A stretch of 64,000 nt of DNA, from contig NZ_BAFZ01000023.1 of assembly GCF_000308575.1 (NCBI RefSeq), positions 1-64,000 of the forward strand, written 5' to 3'. Below, piece by piece: positions 1 through 8,841 of this stretch; within the stretch, counting starts at the first letter, position 1; every line of letters begins with the position of its first letter. Below the pieces are notes generated by a model that was given only the letters and a program-made list of their open reading frames with translations, did not search any database and was not told the DNA's origin. The translations under genes were made by a program, and so were the position numbers. Source of the DNA: Nocardia exalbida NBRC 100660. GTDB taxonomy: Bacteria; Actinomycetota; Actinomycetes; Mycobacteriales; Mycobacteriaceae.

Positions 1-421
1 GGAGTCCTCGCTCGCGTACACCAGGTCGGCGGCCAGCGCGATGCCGACGCCGACGCCCGCCGCGGCGCCCCGGATGCGACGTGATCACCGGGACCGGCGC
101 GCCTACGATGGCGCGCACCAGCCGGTTCGCCGCGTCCATGACCATGTCCGAGGTGATGCCGCGTTGCGCCTCGTCCGCGCTCGCCGACAGATCGGCACCG
201 GTGCAGAAATCGCCGCCCTCCCCGGTGAGTACTATCGCCCGCACCGCGCGGTCCTCGGCCGCCGCGCGGAAGGTATCGCCGAGCGCGACCATGGTGTCGT
301 AGTCGATGGCGTTCTTCCGCTTCGGGTTGGTGATCGTGACCCGGAGCACCTTGCCGGCCTGGACCGCCGTGAACTTGGCGGCGGCGGGGGCGGCTGGGGC
401 CGCGGAATCGTTGTTGCTCAT
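1..421 (-). pseudogene. Enoyl-CoA hydratase/isomerase (crotonase) family, 5' part, with an apparent frameshift
   Basis: The start is the ATG at 419-421, preceded on the minus strand by TAGGAGCGAAC. The first ~113 residues read as a crotonase N-terminus, including the oxyanion-hole type segment GGDFCTGADLS, and run to APVPVI. The expected continuation (IRGAAAGVGVGIALAADL) is present, but in another frame. Four bases (79-82) lie between the Ile codon and the CGC Arg codon where three are expected, so one base appears inserted. The 3' end lies outside the window. Crotonases hydrate or isomerise acyl-CoA thioesters in beta-oxidation. The gene is divergent from the TetR gene at 549. Either a real pseudogene or a one-base sequence error; the family call is firm, the broken state less so. 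Confidence 0.75.
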
Positions 422-465
422 GTTCGCTCCTACGCTGCAATTCGGCGGACGCCAGGCCGTGAATA

Positions 466-495
466 GTGGTTAACTTTGCGAATTGTGGTTAACTT
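466..495. promoter_or_regulatory. Two direct repeats of GTGGTTAACTT, probable TetR operator
   Basis: GTGGTTAACTT occurs at 466-476 and again at 485-495, a 19-bp period. Each copy contains the palindrome GTTAAC. The pair lies in the 127-bp divergent promoter between the crotonase (start 421) and the TetR gene (start 549). The site position and the two-headed regulator next to it suggest an autoregulatory operator; this is inference. Confidence 0.55.
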
Positions 496-548
496 AGGTT
501 CCAGTGTCGGGCGCTGTCAACCAGCGCCGCCGGAGAACGGAGAGGTGC

Positions 549-1787
549 ATGGTCGCGGATCGCAGCGAGGTCGACCTCGCTCCCGCGCGGCCCGAACCGG
601 GCAGCAGGACCGGCGCCGAGGGCGCGCCGTCGGTGCGCCGGCGTCCGAAGGACCGCAAAGTCCAGATCATCCGGGCGGCCGCGCGCGCGTTCAGCGAACG
701 CGGGTACTACCCGGTGGGCGTGGACGAGATCGCCGCGGAGGTCGGCATCTCCGGTCCCGCCCTCTACCGGCACTTCACGAACAAGTACGCGCTGTTGGTC
801 GCGGCCGCCGAGGAGGGCGCGCGGCACCTGCTGACCGTCGCCGAGTCGGCCGACGACATCCGGCTGGACCCGGTGCGGCGCGCGGACGCGCTGATCCGCG
901 CGATCAGTGAGCACACCGTCGAGATCCGCCGCGAGGCCGGCCTCTACCGCTGGGAACGGCGCTATCTCGAGCGCGATGACCGGATCCGGATCAGGAAGAT
1001 CTACGACGACCTGAACAACACCCTCGCGGCGCCGATCGCGCTGCTGCGACCCGAGGCCCCGCCCGCGGACGTGGCGATGCTGGCCGCGGGCGTGCTCAGC
1101 GCGATCGCCAGCATCGCCGCGCACCGCACCGCGCTGTCCAGCGCTCGGCTGCTTCCGCTGCTGCACCAGATGTCCTGGGCCATCCTGCGCACCGAACTGC
1201 CTCCCGCCCCGGTCGAACCGGATCCCGGCCCGCCCGTGCGCGGCATCCCGGTCACCTCCAAGCGCGAACAGCTGCTCACCGAGGCCATCCGGATCTTCGG
1301 GCGGCAGGGCTACCACGAGGCGAGCATCGAGGAGATCGGCGCCGCCGTCGGCATCAACGCCTCCAGCGTGTATCGGTACTTCGCGAGCAAGGCCGACCTG
1401 CTCGCCGCGGCGTTCCATCGCACCGGCGATCGGCTGGCCATCGCGATCACCGAGGCGCTGGCCGAGGCGACGAGCCGGCCCGACGCCGCGCGGCGCGTGG
1501 CCGACCGCTACGCCAGATTGAGTTTCGCCATGCCGGAGATCATGGCGGTCTACTACGCCGAGTTCGGCAACCTGCCGCAGTCCGAGCAGCACAAGCTACG
1601 CGCCATTCAGCGGCAGAACGTGCTGGAGTGGGCCAACCTGCTCGACGGCGACTCGGTGGAGGCGCGCTTCCGTGTGCACGCCGCCATCAGTCAGGTGATC
1701 GATGTGGGCAGGCTGATCCGATTCGATTCCCGCCCCGCGCAATTGGCCCGGGTCACCGCGCTCATGGACGCGGTACTGCTCGACTAG
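549..1787 (+). CDS. TetR/AcrR-family regulator with two tandem TetR units
   Basis: A 412-residue protein, about twice the usual TetR length. A first TetR helix-turn-helix lies at about residues 36-76 (core IAAEVGISGPALYRHF) and a second at about 239-278 (core IGAAVGINASSVYRYF). Each is followed by its own helical C-terminal region. The ATG at 549 is chosen because GGAGAGG sits just upstream; a GTG at 504 is an in-frame alternative. It is transcribed divergently from the crotonase and probably controls it and itself, perhaps in response to an acyl-CoA ligand as for many TetR proteins beside fatty-acid genes. The fused pair could bind two adjacent operators without dimerising with a second chain. 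Family call certain; ligand unknown. Confidence 0.9.
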   Translation: MVADRSEVDLAPARPEPGSRTGAEGAPSVRRRPKDRKVQIIRAAARAFSERGYYPVGVDEIAAEVGISGPALYRHFTNKYALLVAAAEEGARHLLTVAESADDIRLDPVRRADALIRAISEHTVEIRREAGLYRWERRYLERDDRIRIRKIYDDLNNTLAAPIALLRPEAPPADVAMLAAGVLSAIASIAAHRTALSSARLLPLLHQMSWAILRTELPPAPVEPDPGPPVRGIPVTSKREQLLTEAIRIFGRQGYHEASIEEIGAAVGINASSVYRYFASKADLLAAAFHRTGDRLAIAITEALAEATSRPDAARRVADRYARLSFAMPEIMAVYYAEFGNLPQSEQHKLRAIQRQNVLEWANLLDGDSVEARFRVHAAISQVIDVGRLIRFDSRPAQLARVTALMDAVLLD

Positions 1788-1796
1788 CCGTCCGCG

Positions 1797-3323
1797 TCAG
1801 GGACGGCGGCCGTGCCGGATCCGGAAGATCGCCCTGGCCACGCGGAGATGGCGCGGATGCCGATCGAACGTGGACAGGTTCACCGGCGCCTGGTAGCGCT
1901 TGCGGGTGATGGCCAGGGTCCGGCTGAACTCCCGCAATCCCTGGTCGCCGTGGCTGTGGCCCTGGCCGTATTCGCCCACTCCCCCGAAGGGCAGTGCGGG
2001 AATGCCCGCGTAGGCGGTCGAGGAGTTGATGGTCACCACCCCGGCGCGCAGTTGCTCGGCGAACGCCTCGATCTCGTGCACGTCCCTGGTGAACACCGAC
2101 ACCGCGACATCGGTGCCCACCGCGTTGATCCGCTCGGCGGCTTCCTCCATGCTCGCCACCTTGTTCACGATGAGCACCGGGCCGATGCCCTCGCCCGTGA
2201 TCGCGATGCTCTCCTCCGGCACCTCGGCCAGCACGATCGGCTCGATGTAGGGGTCGCGGATCGAGTCCAGACCGCCGACCACCGCGCGGCCGCCGCGGGC
2301 CACCGCGTCGCGCACCTGCCTGCGCACCACGTCGACCTGCGACTCCATGATCATCGGGCCGTAGGACGCCTTCCGGTCCGCACCCGGCCGCAGCTTGCGG
2401 GCCTGCTCCGCGACCAGGTCGAGGAAGCGGTCGTAGACCGACTGGGCGACGTAGGCCCGCTGGATGCCGGTGGCGTTCTGCCCGGCGTTGGCCATCGCGC
2501 CGAACACGGCGGCCTCGGCGGCGTCGTCCAGTTTGGCGTCGACGTGCACGACCATGCTGCCCTTGCCGCTGCGCTCCACCACGACCGGCGTCATGGTCTG
2601 CGCGCACACCGAGATCACCTCGCGCGCGTCCGCCTCCGAACCGGCGTAGGCGATCTTGTCGACCTTCGCCCGGCACAGCGCCGTACCGGTGGCGTTGTCT
2701 CCCGTGACCACTTGCAGCACCGGTTGGTTCGGCGCGAGCCGCGACCAGCTGTCGGCCAGCCACACGCCGACGCCGGTGGTCAGTTCGTGCGGCTTGAACA
2801 CCACGGCGTTGCCCGCCGCCATCGCGTAGGCGATCGAGCCCATCGGGGTGAACACGGGGTTGTTCCACGGGCCGAGCACGCCGACCACGCCGAGCGGCAG
2901 ATAGCCGACCGAGGCCCGCTGGTTGCGGGTGAGCCAGCTGGAACCGATGCGCCGTCGGTCCAGCGCGCGTCCTGCGTTGCGCGCGGCCCAGTCCAGGTTC
3001 TCCACCGCGAGCATCACCTCGATCGCGGCGTCCGCCTCCGGCTTCCCGGTTTCCTCGCACAGGAGGGAGACCAATTCGCCGGAGCGCCGGGCGATTTCGC
3101 GTTTCCAGTCCAGCAGCCACCGCTTCCGGTTGCCGAAACCTAGCTCCGCCCACCATTTTTCGGCCGAGCGAGCCGCGCGCACCGCGCGATTCAGCTCGGC
3201 CGCACCCATTACGGCGTAGTTGCCCACGACCTCGCCGGTGCGCGGATCATAGGACGTCAGCACGTTCGTTCGGCCCGTTCCTCCCGGACGCGCCGCCAAT
3301 CGTGGCTGCGCGGACTCGGCCAT
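1797..3323 (-). CDS. Aldehyde dehydrogenase superfamily protein lacking the catalytic cysteine
   Basis: A 508-residue protein with the normal ALDH length and architecture: the NAD-binding region with PWNNPVF and the FKPHE segment, then the general-base segment VVVERSGKG (Glu250). The nucleophile position reads ANAGQNATGIQR where family members have NxGQxC. Residue 284 is therefore Ala, exactly 34 residues after Glu250, the canonical Glu-Cys spacing, so the alignment is not in doubt. Normal aldehyde oxidation through a thiohemiacetal cannot occur. It may be a degenerate enzyme, a binding protein, or use another chemistry. The start ATG at 3323 has AGAGGTGATC upstream. It is convergent with the TetR gene, whose stop is 9 bp away. 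Confidence 0.9.
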   Translation of the reverse strand: MAESAQPRLAARPGGTGRTNVLTSYDPRTGEVVGNYAVMGAAELNRAVRAARSAEKWWAELGFGNRKRWLLDWKREIARRSGELVSLLCEETGKPEADAAIEVMLAVENLDWAARNAGRALDRRRIGSSWLTRNQRASVGYLPLGVVGVLGPWNNPVFTPMGSIAYAMAAGNAVVFKPHELTTGVGVWLADSWSRLAPNQPVLQVVTGDNATGTALCRAKVDKIAYAGSEADAREVISVCAQTMTPVVVERSGKGSMVVHVDAKLDDAAEAAVFGAMANAGQNATGIQRAYVAQSVYDRFLDLVAEQARKLRPGADRKASYGPMIMESQVDVVRRQVRDAVARGGRAVVGGLDSIRDPYIEPIVLAEVPEESIAITGEGIGPVLIVNKVASMEEAAERINAVGTDVAVSVFTRDVHEIEAFAEQLRAGVVTINSSTAYAGIPALPFGGVGEYGQGHSHGDQGLREFSRTLAITRKRYQAPVNLSTFDRHPRHLRVARAIFRIRHGRRP

Positions 3324-3687
3324 GATCACCTCTCGCAGTGTCGAAACCGGCGTGCGGACCACTGAACGGGCCCACAGCCGCGGACGAGTGAGTGTTTTCC
3401 CCCGCAAAGCAGACTATGGTCTGGCGCGGCGGGCCGACAAGGCTCGGCCGTCGGCTCGCGGCCGCACCGGATCGCGCTCACCAGCGTGGATCCCTTGCGC
3501 GGCCGACGGGCAGCGAGAAATGTGAGTAAGGACACAATGGGCGCGCGCTGCTGCGGGTACCACGCGCGACGCGAAGCCCCGCGCGATCGGGCCGGTAACA
3601 TCACGCCGAGCGCGACGGATCACCAATCCGAGCGTGCGCCTGCGCTCGGGCGACCTGGTCGCCGCACCGGCCGATAGTGGAGAGTTG
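3324..3687. other. Intergenic region between aldehyde dehydrogenase and the DrrABC-type exporter
   Basis: About 360 bases without a convincing gene; short ORFs here lack coding character or a plausible ribosome-binding site. It must contain the promoters of both divergent units. A short dyad, CAGAC-TATG-GTCTG at 3410-3423, is the only symmetric element I noticed. Confidence 0.5.
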
Positions 3688-4671
3688 ATGCCGAGTTCCA
3701 ACCAAGCAGATTCGCATGCGGGTGACCCAGCGGTCCGGGCAACGGACGTCCGCAAGTCGTTCGGCGATGTGCATGCACTGCAAGGCGTCAGCTTCGTCGC
3801 CGAACGCGCCTCCGTCCTCGGCATCCTCGGCCCCAACGGCGCGGGCAAGACGACCATGGTGAAGGTGCTCTCCACGCTGCTGCGCCCCGACTCCGGCACC
3901 GCCGTCGTCGCCGGGTACGACGTGCTGAAGGACCCGGCCGGCGTGCGCCGCTCGATCATGATGACCGGTCAGTACGCGGCGCTGGACGAGAACCTCTCCG
4001 GGCGGGAGAACCTCGAGCTGTTCGGCAGGCTGATGGGCTTGGGCAAGACCGCGGCCCGCAAGCGTGCCGACACCTTGCTGGAGGAATTCGACTTGGTGAG
4101 CGCGGGCCGCCGCGCCGTGCGCCACTACTCGGGCGGCATGCGCCGCCGCGTCGACATCGCGTGCGGACTGGTGGTGCGCCCCGAGGTGGTGTTCCTGGAC
4201 GAACCGACCACCGGCCTCGACCCGCGCAGCAGGCAGGGCGTCTGGGACCTGGTGACCGCGCTGAAGACGCAGGGCATCACGGTGCTGCTGACCACGCAGT
4301 ACCTGGAGGAGGCCGACGTCCTCAGCGACAACATCATCGTGATCGACAAGGGCACGGTCATCGCCGAGGGCACCGCCGACGAACTCAAGGAGAAGACCGG
4401 CGGCAGCTACTGCGAGGTCGTTCCGCTGGATCCGAAGAAGCTGCGCACCGCCGCGTACGCGCTGGGCGATCTGGTGCCGTCCGCGGTAATGGCCGACCTG
4501 AACGGCGGCGACCGCCTGTCCATCCCGGCGCCGGAGGGCGCCGCCACGCTGACCGAGGCGCTGCGCAGGCTCGACAGCGCCGGCGTCGACCTGGCCGACA
4601 TCGCGCTGCGCCGCCCCTCGCTCGACGACGTGTTCCTGTCCATCACCGGCCACTCGGGCGGCCACGCGTGA
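3688..4671 (+). CDS. Daunorubicin-resistance-type ABC transporter ATP-binding protein (DrrA-like)
   Basis: A 327-residue ABC ATPase. Walker A is GPNGAGKTT (about residue 48), the signature is YSGGMRRRVDIA and Walker B is VVFLDEPTTGLDP. The C-terminal ~80 residues match the regulatory tail of DrrA proteins, ending near the LDDVFLSITGH motif. The ATG at 3688 is preceded by GGAGAG. It energises export by the two ABC-2 permeases that follow with 4-bp start/stop overlaps (GTGA and ATGA), so the three are translationally coupled. Such systems export hydrophobic drugs or lipids (DrrABC exports phthiocerol dimycocerosates in M. tuberculosis). The substrate here is unknown; no biosynthetic genes adjoin it. 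Confidence 0.9.
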   Translation: MPSSNQADSHAGDPAVRATDVRKSFGDVHALQGVSFVAERASVLGILGPNGAGKTTMVKVLSTLLRPDSGTAVVAGYDVLKDPAGVRRSIMMTGQYAALDENLSGRENLELFGRLMGLGKTAARKRADTLLEEFDLVSAGRRAVRHYSGGMRRRVDIACGLVVRPEVVFLDEPTTGLDPRSRQGVWDLVTALKTQGITVLLTTQYLEEADVLSDNIIVIDKGTVIAEGTADELKEKTGGSYCEVVPLDPKKLRTAAYALGDLVPSAVMADLNGGDRLSIPAPEGAATLTEALRRLDSAGVDLADIALRRPSLDDVFLSITGHSGGHA

Positions 4672-5492
4672 CCGCTGCCACAGCCCCGGAGCACGTCCAG
4701 GCCGATGTGAGGTTGTTCGCCGAACTCCCCGCGGCGCGGCTGTCGTCGTTCGCCCAGTGGCGCGCGCTGACCGGCCGCATCGTCCGCACCATGGCGACCA
4801 AGGGCGAGCTGATCGTCGCGATGATCACGCCGCTGATCTTCACCCTCGGTTTCTACCTGCCGCTGCGCTACGTGATGAAGATCCAGGGCGTCGACTACGC
4901 CCAGTACGTCATGCCGATCATCGTGTTGCAGACCATGGCCTTCACCATGATGTCCAACGCGCAACTGGCCGCCTTCGAGGCCATGACCGGCCTGAGCACC
5001 CGCCTGCAAACCATGCCGATCGGGATCCTGGTGCCCTTCACCTCCCGCATCTGCGCCGGTCTGGTCCGGTCGGTCACCTCGCTCACCGCGGCGGTGCTGT
5101 TCGGGCATCTGATCGGCTTCCGCTTCGTCGCGGGCGTCGGCCAGGCCGTGCTGTTCTGCGCGTTCTCCCTCGCGGTCGGCACGGTGCTCGCGATCGGCGC
5201 CGACGGGCTCGGCAGTCTGACCAAGAGTCCGGAATCGCTGAGCCAGGCGCTGACCCTGCCGACGCTGATCTTCGGCATGCTCTCCTGCGGGTTCGTGCCG
5301 GAACGCAACTTCCCGGAGTGGATTCGCCCGTTCGTGCGCAATCAGCCGATCTCCCAGTTCTCCTTCGCCTTGCGCGATATGGCGGCCGACGGGGTGACCT
5401 GGCAGGTGCTGTGGGTTCCGCTGGTGTGGTTGATCGGGCTGGCGGCGGCTTTCGTCCCGCTGGCGATCTGGGCGAGTGTGAGGCGGTCATGA
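4668..5492 (+). CDS. ABC-2 type transporter permease (DrrB-like)
   Basis: A 274-residue integral membrane protein with about six hydrophobic segments. The first follows a cytoplasmic N-terminus at about residues 45-65 (MITPLIFTLGFYLPL) and the last is at the C-terminus. Its size and the sequence around FVPERNFPEWIRPF fit the ABC-2/DrrB family. The GTG start at 4668 overlaps the ATPase stop codon, so no separate promoter is needed. It should form a heterodimeric channel with the next permease. Confidence 0.88.
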   Translation: MTAATAPEHVQADVRLFAELPAARLSSFAQWRALTGRIVRTMATKGELIVAMITPLIFTLGFYLPLRYVMKIQGVDYAQYVMPIIVLQTMAFTMMSNAQLAAFEAMTGLSTRLQTMPIGILVPFTSRICAGLVRSVTSLTAAVLFGHLIGFRFVAGVGQAVLFCAFSLAVGTVLAIGADGLGSLTKSPESLSQALTLPTLIFGMLSCGFVPERNFPEWIRPFVRNQPISQFSFALRDMAADGVTWQVLWVPLVWLIGLAAAFVPLAIWASVRRS

Positions 5493-6367
5493 GTTCGGTG
5501 GAATCGACCGTGGAGCGCACCGCCGACCGGGCCGAGGAGCCCGAGTCCCGCGCGACCGAACCGCTGCCCGTCGTCCGGGCGCGGCCGGAAGGGTCGCTGG
5601 TCACCTGGGTGGCGCAGAGCCTGATCCAGTGCAAGCGACTGCTGCTGGTCTGGGCGCGTGATCCGGCGACGACCATCCAGACGCTGGTGTATCCCGCGCT
5701 GACCTTGGTGATGTTCTACATCGTGCTGAACAAGCCCGTCTCCGGAGCCACCGGCATGCCCGCCGTGTACGGCACGGTCCCGCTGTTGACCTTGGTCGCG
5801 GCGATGTCCGGTGCGGTGGTCAGCGCCCTCGGATTCAAGACCGAGAAGATGACCGGGCTGCTCGGCCGGTTCTGGACGATGCCGGTGCACCGTGCGGCCG
5901 GATTCACCGGACGCCTGCTCGCCGAGGCCATCCGCGTCCTGGTGACCACGGCATTCGTCGTGGCGGTCGGCCTGCTGCTCGGTTTCCGGTTCGGTCAGGG
6001 GCCGGTCGCTGCGCTGGCGCTGATCGGCATCCCGGTGCTGTTCGGAGTCGCGTTCGCCGTGCTGGTCACCGCACTGGCCACCGTGTCCGAGGGCGTGATG
6101 CTGGTGAACATCATCGGCATGATCAGCACGCTGCTGATGTTCTTCAACTCGGGGTTCGTCCCGGTCTTCGCCTACCCGGTCTGGTTGCAGGACGTGGTGG
6201 CGAATCAGCCGATGAGTTGCGCGATCGACGCGATGCGTGGGTTGTCCTACGGCGGGGCGGTGGCCGAGCCGCTGCTCCAGACGCTCGCCTGGACGATCGG
6301 GATGATCGTCGTCTTCGCCTACCCCGCGGTCAGGGGATACCGGCGGGCCGCGGAGACGGGGCCCTAG
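5489..6367 (+). CDS. ABC-2 type transporter permease (DrrC-like)
   Basis: A 292-residue permease with a ~40-residue charged cytoplasmic N-terminus and about six membrane segments. The family hallmark FNSGFVPVFAYPVWLQ lies before the last extracellular loop. Its ATG overlaps the previous stop (ATGA). It is the last gene of the exporter operon; the next gene is convergent 27 bp downstream. Related to the upstream permease but divergent, as in other DrrB/DrrC pairs. Confidence 0.88.
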   Translation: MSSVESTVERTADRAEEPESRATEPLPVVRARPEGSLVTWVAQSLIQCKRLLLVWARDPATTIQTLVYPALTLVMFYIVLNKPVSGATGMPAVYGTVPLLTLVAAMSGAVVSALGFKTEKMTGLLGRFWTMPVHRAAGFTGRLLAEAIRVLVTTAFVVAVGLLLGFRFGQGPVAALALIGIPVLFGVAFAVLVTALATVSEGVMLVNIIGMISTLLMFFNSGFVPVFAYPVWLQDVVANQPMSCAIDAMRGLSYGGAVAEPLLQTLAWTIGMIVVFAYPAVRGYRRAAETGP

Positions 6368-6394
6368 CCACCGGTGTACCGCCCGCCGGCCCGG

Positions 6395-7591
6395 TCACCG
6401 GGTCCGGCGCTCGGCCTCTTCCCGCGGTTCGGCGAAGTCGTAGTCCAGCCAGCGGTCCCGATTCCGCCAGCCGACCAGGTCGTAGCGCCAACGGAACGGC
6501 CAGGTGTGCGCGACCGTGCCGAACAGCACCGCGCCCAGGGCGGCGTAGTCGTCGTGCGCGGTCAGCAGGGCGCGCTGCCCGCGCGGGGAGGCGCTGAAGA
6601 ACGCGTCGAACATGGCGATGGACTGTTCGGTGGTGAGTCGGCCGAGGCCGTAGAGGCCGCGCATCCGCATCCAATACACCAGTCGCGCGCGCGGTGGCCA
6701 GAGCGCGGCGATCGGGTCGCGGCCCTGGCGCAGCGCGGTGATCGCGGTGTCGACCAGCGCCAGTGAGTCGGCGACGCTGTAGCCCGTGCACGGGTGCATC
6801 ATGCCGCCGCGTGAACCGAATGGGATCGCGCGCGCCGCGCCGCGCCGTGGCGGCGGCTGGTCGAGCGGATAGTGCGCCGCCTCGCTCGGTTCGGCGCCGG
6901 TGAGCCGGATGCCGTGCGCGGCGAGCCGTTGGAGCGTGCGTTTGCGCAGTTCGTGCTGCGGCATGCCGCCCCGCAGGCCGAGGCTGGTCTCCTCGAAGAT
7001 CACCGTTCCATCGCCGAGCGGCACCGCGTAGAGGAACGACGGCGGCTCCTGCGGCCCCGCGCCGTTCTCCGGCCGCCAATCCAGCAGCAAGCCCTCGCCC
7101 TCGCCGATCATCGGCGCGGCCGTCTCGGCGTCGACGAAGATGCCGTGCGCGCTCGCGGCCCGGCGGCGGCCGAGCGTGGGCAGCCCACGGGTGTCGAACA
7201 CCGCGCTCGCCCGGTGCACCGTGCCGTCGGCGAGCTCGACCTCGCGCGCGTCCACCCGGGTGGCGCGGCCCGCGACGACCGTCGCGTCGTCGAGCGGAAG
7301 CGCCGCGTGCAAGCCCGGCTTGGACAGCACGCAGTAGGGCCGGTCGATGCGATGCTCGGTCTTCGTCCAGACCGTGGGCGCGGGAATGGTGGTCGCGATG
7401 ACCGTGGACGGCAGCCACTCCGGCAGCTCGTCGACCCAGCAGGAGAAGGTGGGCGGCCACAACCGATCGGGGCGGGGGTCGATCGCGGTCACCGACAATC
7501 CGGCGCGCATGGCGCGGTGCGCGAGTGCCCGCCCGGTGGGGCCGAGCCCGACCACGCACACATCGACTTCCCGGCCCGCGCTGACACCCAT
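6395..7591 (-). CDS. Lycopene cyclase family protein (FAD-dependent, CrtL/CrtY type)
   Basis: A 398-residue flavoprotein. The N-terminal dinucleotide-binding motif is VCVVGLGPTGRALAHRAM. The conserved FEETSL and PFGSRGGMMHPCTGYS segments are those of lycopene beta/epsilon cyclases, which fold the ends of lycopene into ionone rings non-oxidatively with reduced FAD. No phytoene synthase or desaturase lies beside it, so it either acts with a remote carotenoid cluster or has another substrate. The ATG at 7591 was taken because the Rossmann strand follows directly; a TTG at 7627 is possible and neither has a strong ribosome-binding site. Confidence 0.85.
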   Translation of the reverse strand: MGVSAGREVDVCVVGLGPTGRALAHRAMRAGLSVTAIDPRPDRLWPPTFSCWVDELPEWLPSTVIATTIPAPTVWTKTEHRIDRPYCVLSKPGLHAALPLDDATVVAGRATRVDAREVELADGTVHRASAVFDTRGLPTLGRRRAASAHGIFVDAETAAPMIGEGEGLLLDWRPENGAGPQEPPSFLYAVPLGDGTVIFEETSLGLRGGMPQHELRKRTLQRLAAHGIRLTGAEPSEAAHYPLDQPPPRRGAARAIPFGSRGGMMHPCTGYSVADSLALVDTAITALRQGRDPIAALWPPRARLVYWMRMRGLYGLGRLTTEQSIAMFDAFFSASPRGQRALLTAHDDYAALGAVLFGTVAHTWPFRWRYDLVGWRNRDRWLDYDFAEPREEAERRTR

Positions 7592-7819
7592 ACCGGCATT
7601 CAATCCGCTCGGCCGATGCGAGCGCAACTATTCGCGGCGTGCGAGACCGAGTAATTCGGGTCTCGCATTTTCCGGATCGAGCCGAGCCGGTGGGAATCGC
7701 GTTTTCGCGCATGCCCCCAGAATCGGTGGCCCAGCAACTTCAGTCGTGAATCGGCTCGACGCGCACCATAGCCTGGGCTCGGAACGCGACGCGTTCCGGT
7801 ATTCGGGATAAGGGGAGTC

Positions 7820-8824
7820 ATGAGAGGAAGCCACCTCCGCCGGCTGGTGTTGCCGGCGGCCGTCGTCGGCGCTGTCGCATCGGCAATGGTTTCGGTGTCG
7901 GCGCAAGCGACGCCCGCGAAGTCTTCCATCGTTTCCGTGCAGGAGCACGATGCGCGGAACCTGACATTGACGGTGCATTCCGCCGCCATGGATCTCGATA
8001 TCCCGGTGGAAGTGCAGCGCGCCGCGGACACGAGTGTTCCCCGGCCCGTGTTGTATCTGCTGCTCGGTGCGGCCGGTGGCGTCGACGGCTCCACTTGGGC
8101 CACGAAGACCGATGCGATGCAATTCCTCGCGGACAAGAACGTGCACGCGGTCACGCCGATCGGCGGCATGTTCAGTTATTACGCGGACTGGCAGAAGGAC
8201 GACGCCAGGCTGGGACGCCAGAAGTGGAAGACCTTCCTGAGCGGCGAACTGCCTCCGCTGATCGACTCGTACCTCGGGACCAGCGGGCGCAATGCCCTCG
8301 CGGGGTTCTCGATGTCGGGGACCACGACCCTCGCGCTCGCCGCGACCACGGGTGATCTGTTCTCCAGCGTGGCCGCCTACAGCGGTTGCGCGCAGACCAG
8401 CGATCCGGTCGGCCGCGAGTTCGTCCGGCTGACGGTCGAGGAATGGGGTCTCGCGGAAATGGACAACATGTGGGGACCCGCGGGCGACCAGCAATGGGTG
8501 GCCAACGATCCATACGTGCAGGCCGAGGGTCTGCGCGGAAAATCCATCTACATCGCCAGTGGGAATGGCATGCCCGGCGTCTACGACCAGTACGGCGGAA
8601 AATATTCGCTGAACGGTCCGTGGGGTTTCGCCAATCAACTGGTGGTCGGCGGCGTCATCGAGGCGGCCACCAATTATTGCTCGCACAATATGAAAGACCG
8701 GCTGGAGGGCCTCGGCATTCCGGCGCGATACAACTTCCGCCCGGAAGGTACTCATTCCTGGGGCTATTGGGAGGACGCGCTGAAGGACTCGTGGCCGACT
8801 CTCGCCGGTCCATTGGGAATCTGA
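7820..8824 (+). CDS. Secreted antigen-85/mycolyltransferase-like esterase
   Basis: A 334-residue protein with a Sec signal peptide (MRGSHLRR, a hydrophobic stretch, cleavage near SAQA at about residue 31). The mature part has the alpha/beta-hydrolase plan of antigen 85: LYLLLGAAGG near the first strand, the nucleophile motif GFSMSG (Ser at about 163) and the terminal THSWGYWEDAL with the catalytic His. Ag85 enzymes transfer mycolic acids onto trehalose or arabinogalactan in the cell envelope. Whether this one transfers mycolate or is a plain esterase cannot be told. AGGGGAG precedes the ATG. A second secreted lipase follows after 17 bp, probably in the same transcript. Confidence 0.85.
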   Translation: MRGSHLRRLVLPAAVVGAVASAMVSVSAQATPAKSSIVSVQEHDARNLTLTVHSAAMDLDIPVEVQRAADTSVPRPVLYLLLGAAGGVDGSTWATKTDAMQFLADKNVHAVTPIGGMFSYYADWQKDDARLGRQKWKTFLSGELPPLIDSYLGTSGRNALAGFSMSGTTTLALAATTGDLFSSVAAYSGCAQTSDPVGREFVRLTVEEWGLAEMDNMWGPAGDQQWVANDPYVQAEGLRGKSIYIASGNGMPGVYDQYGGKYSLNGPWGFANQLVVGGVIEAATNYCSHNMKDRLEGLGIPARYNFRPEGTHSWGYWEDALKDSWPTLAGPLGI

Positions 8825-8841
8825 TTCGTCGGGAAAAAGAG

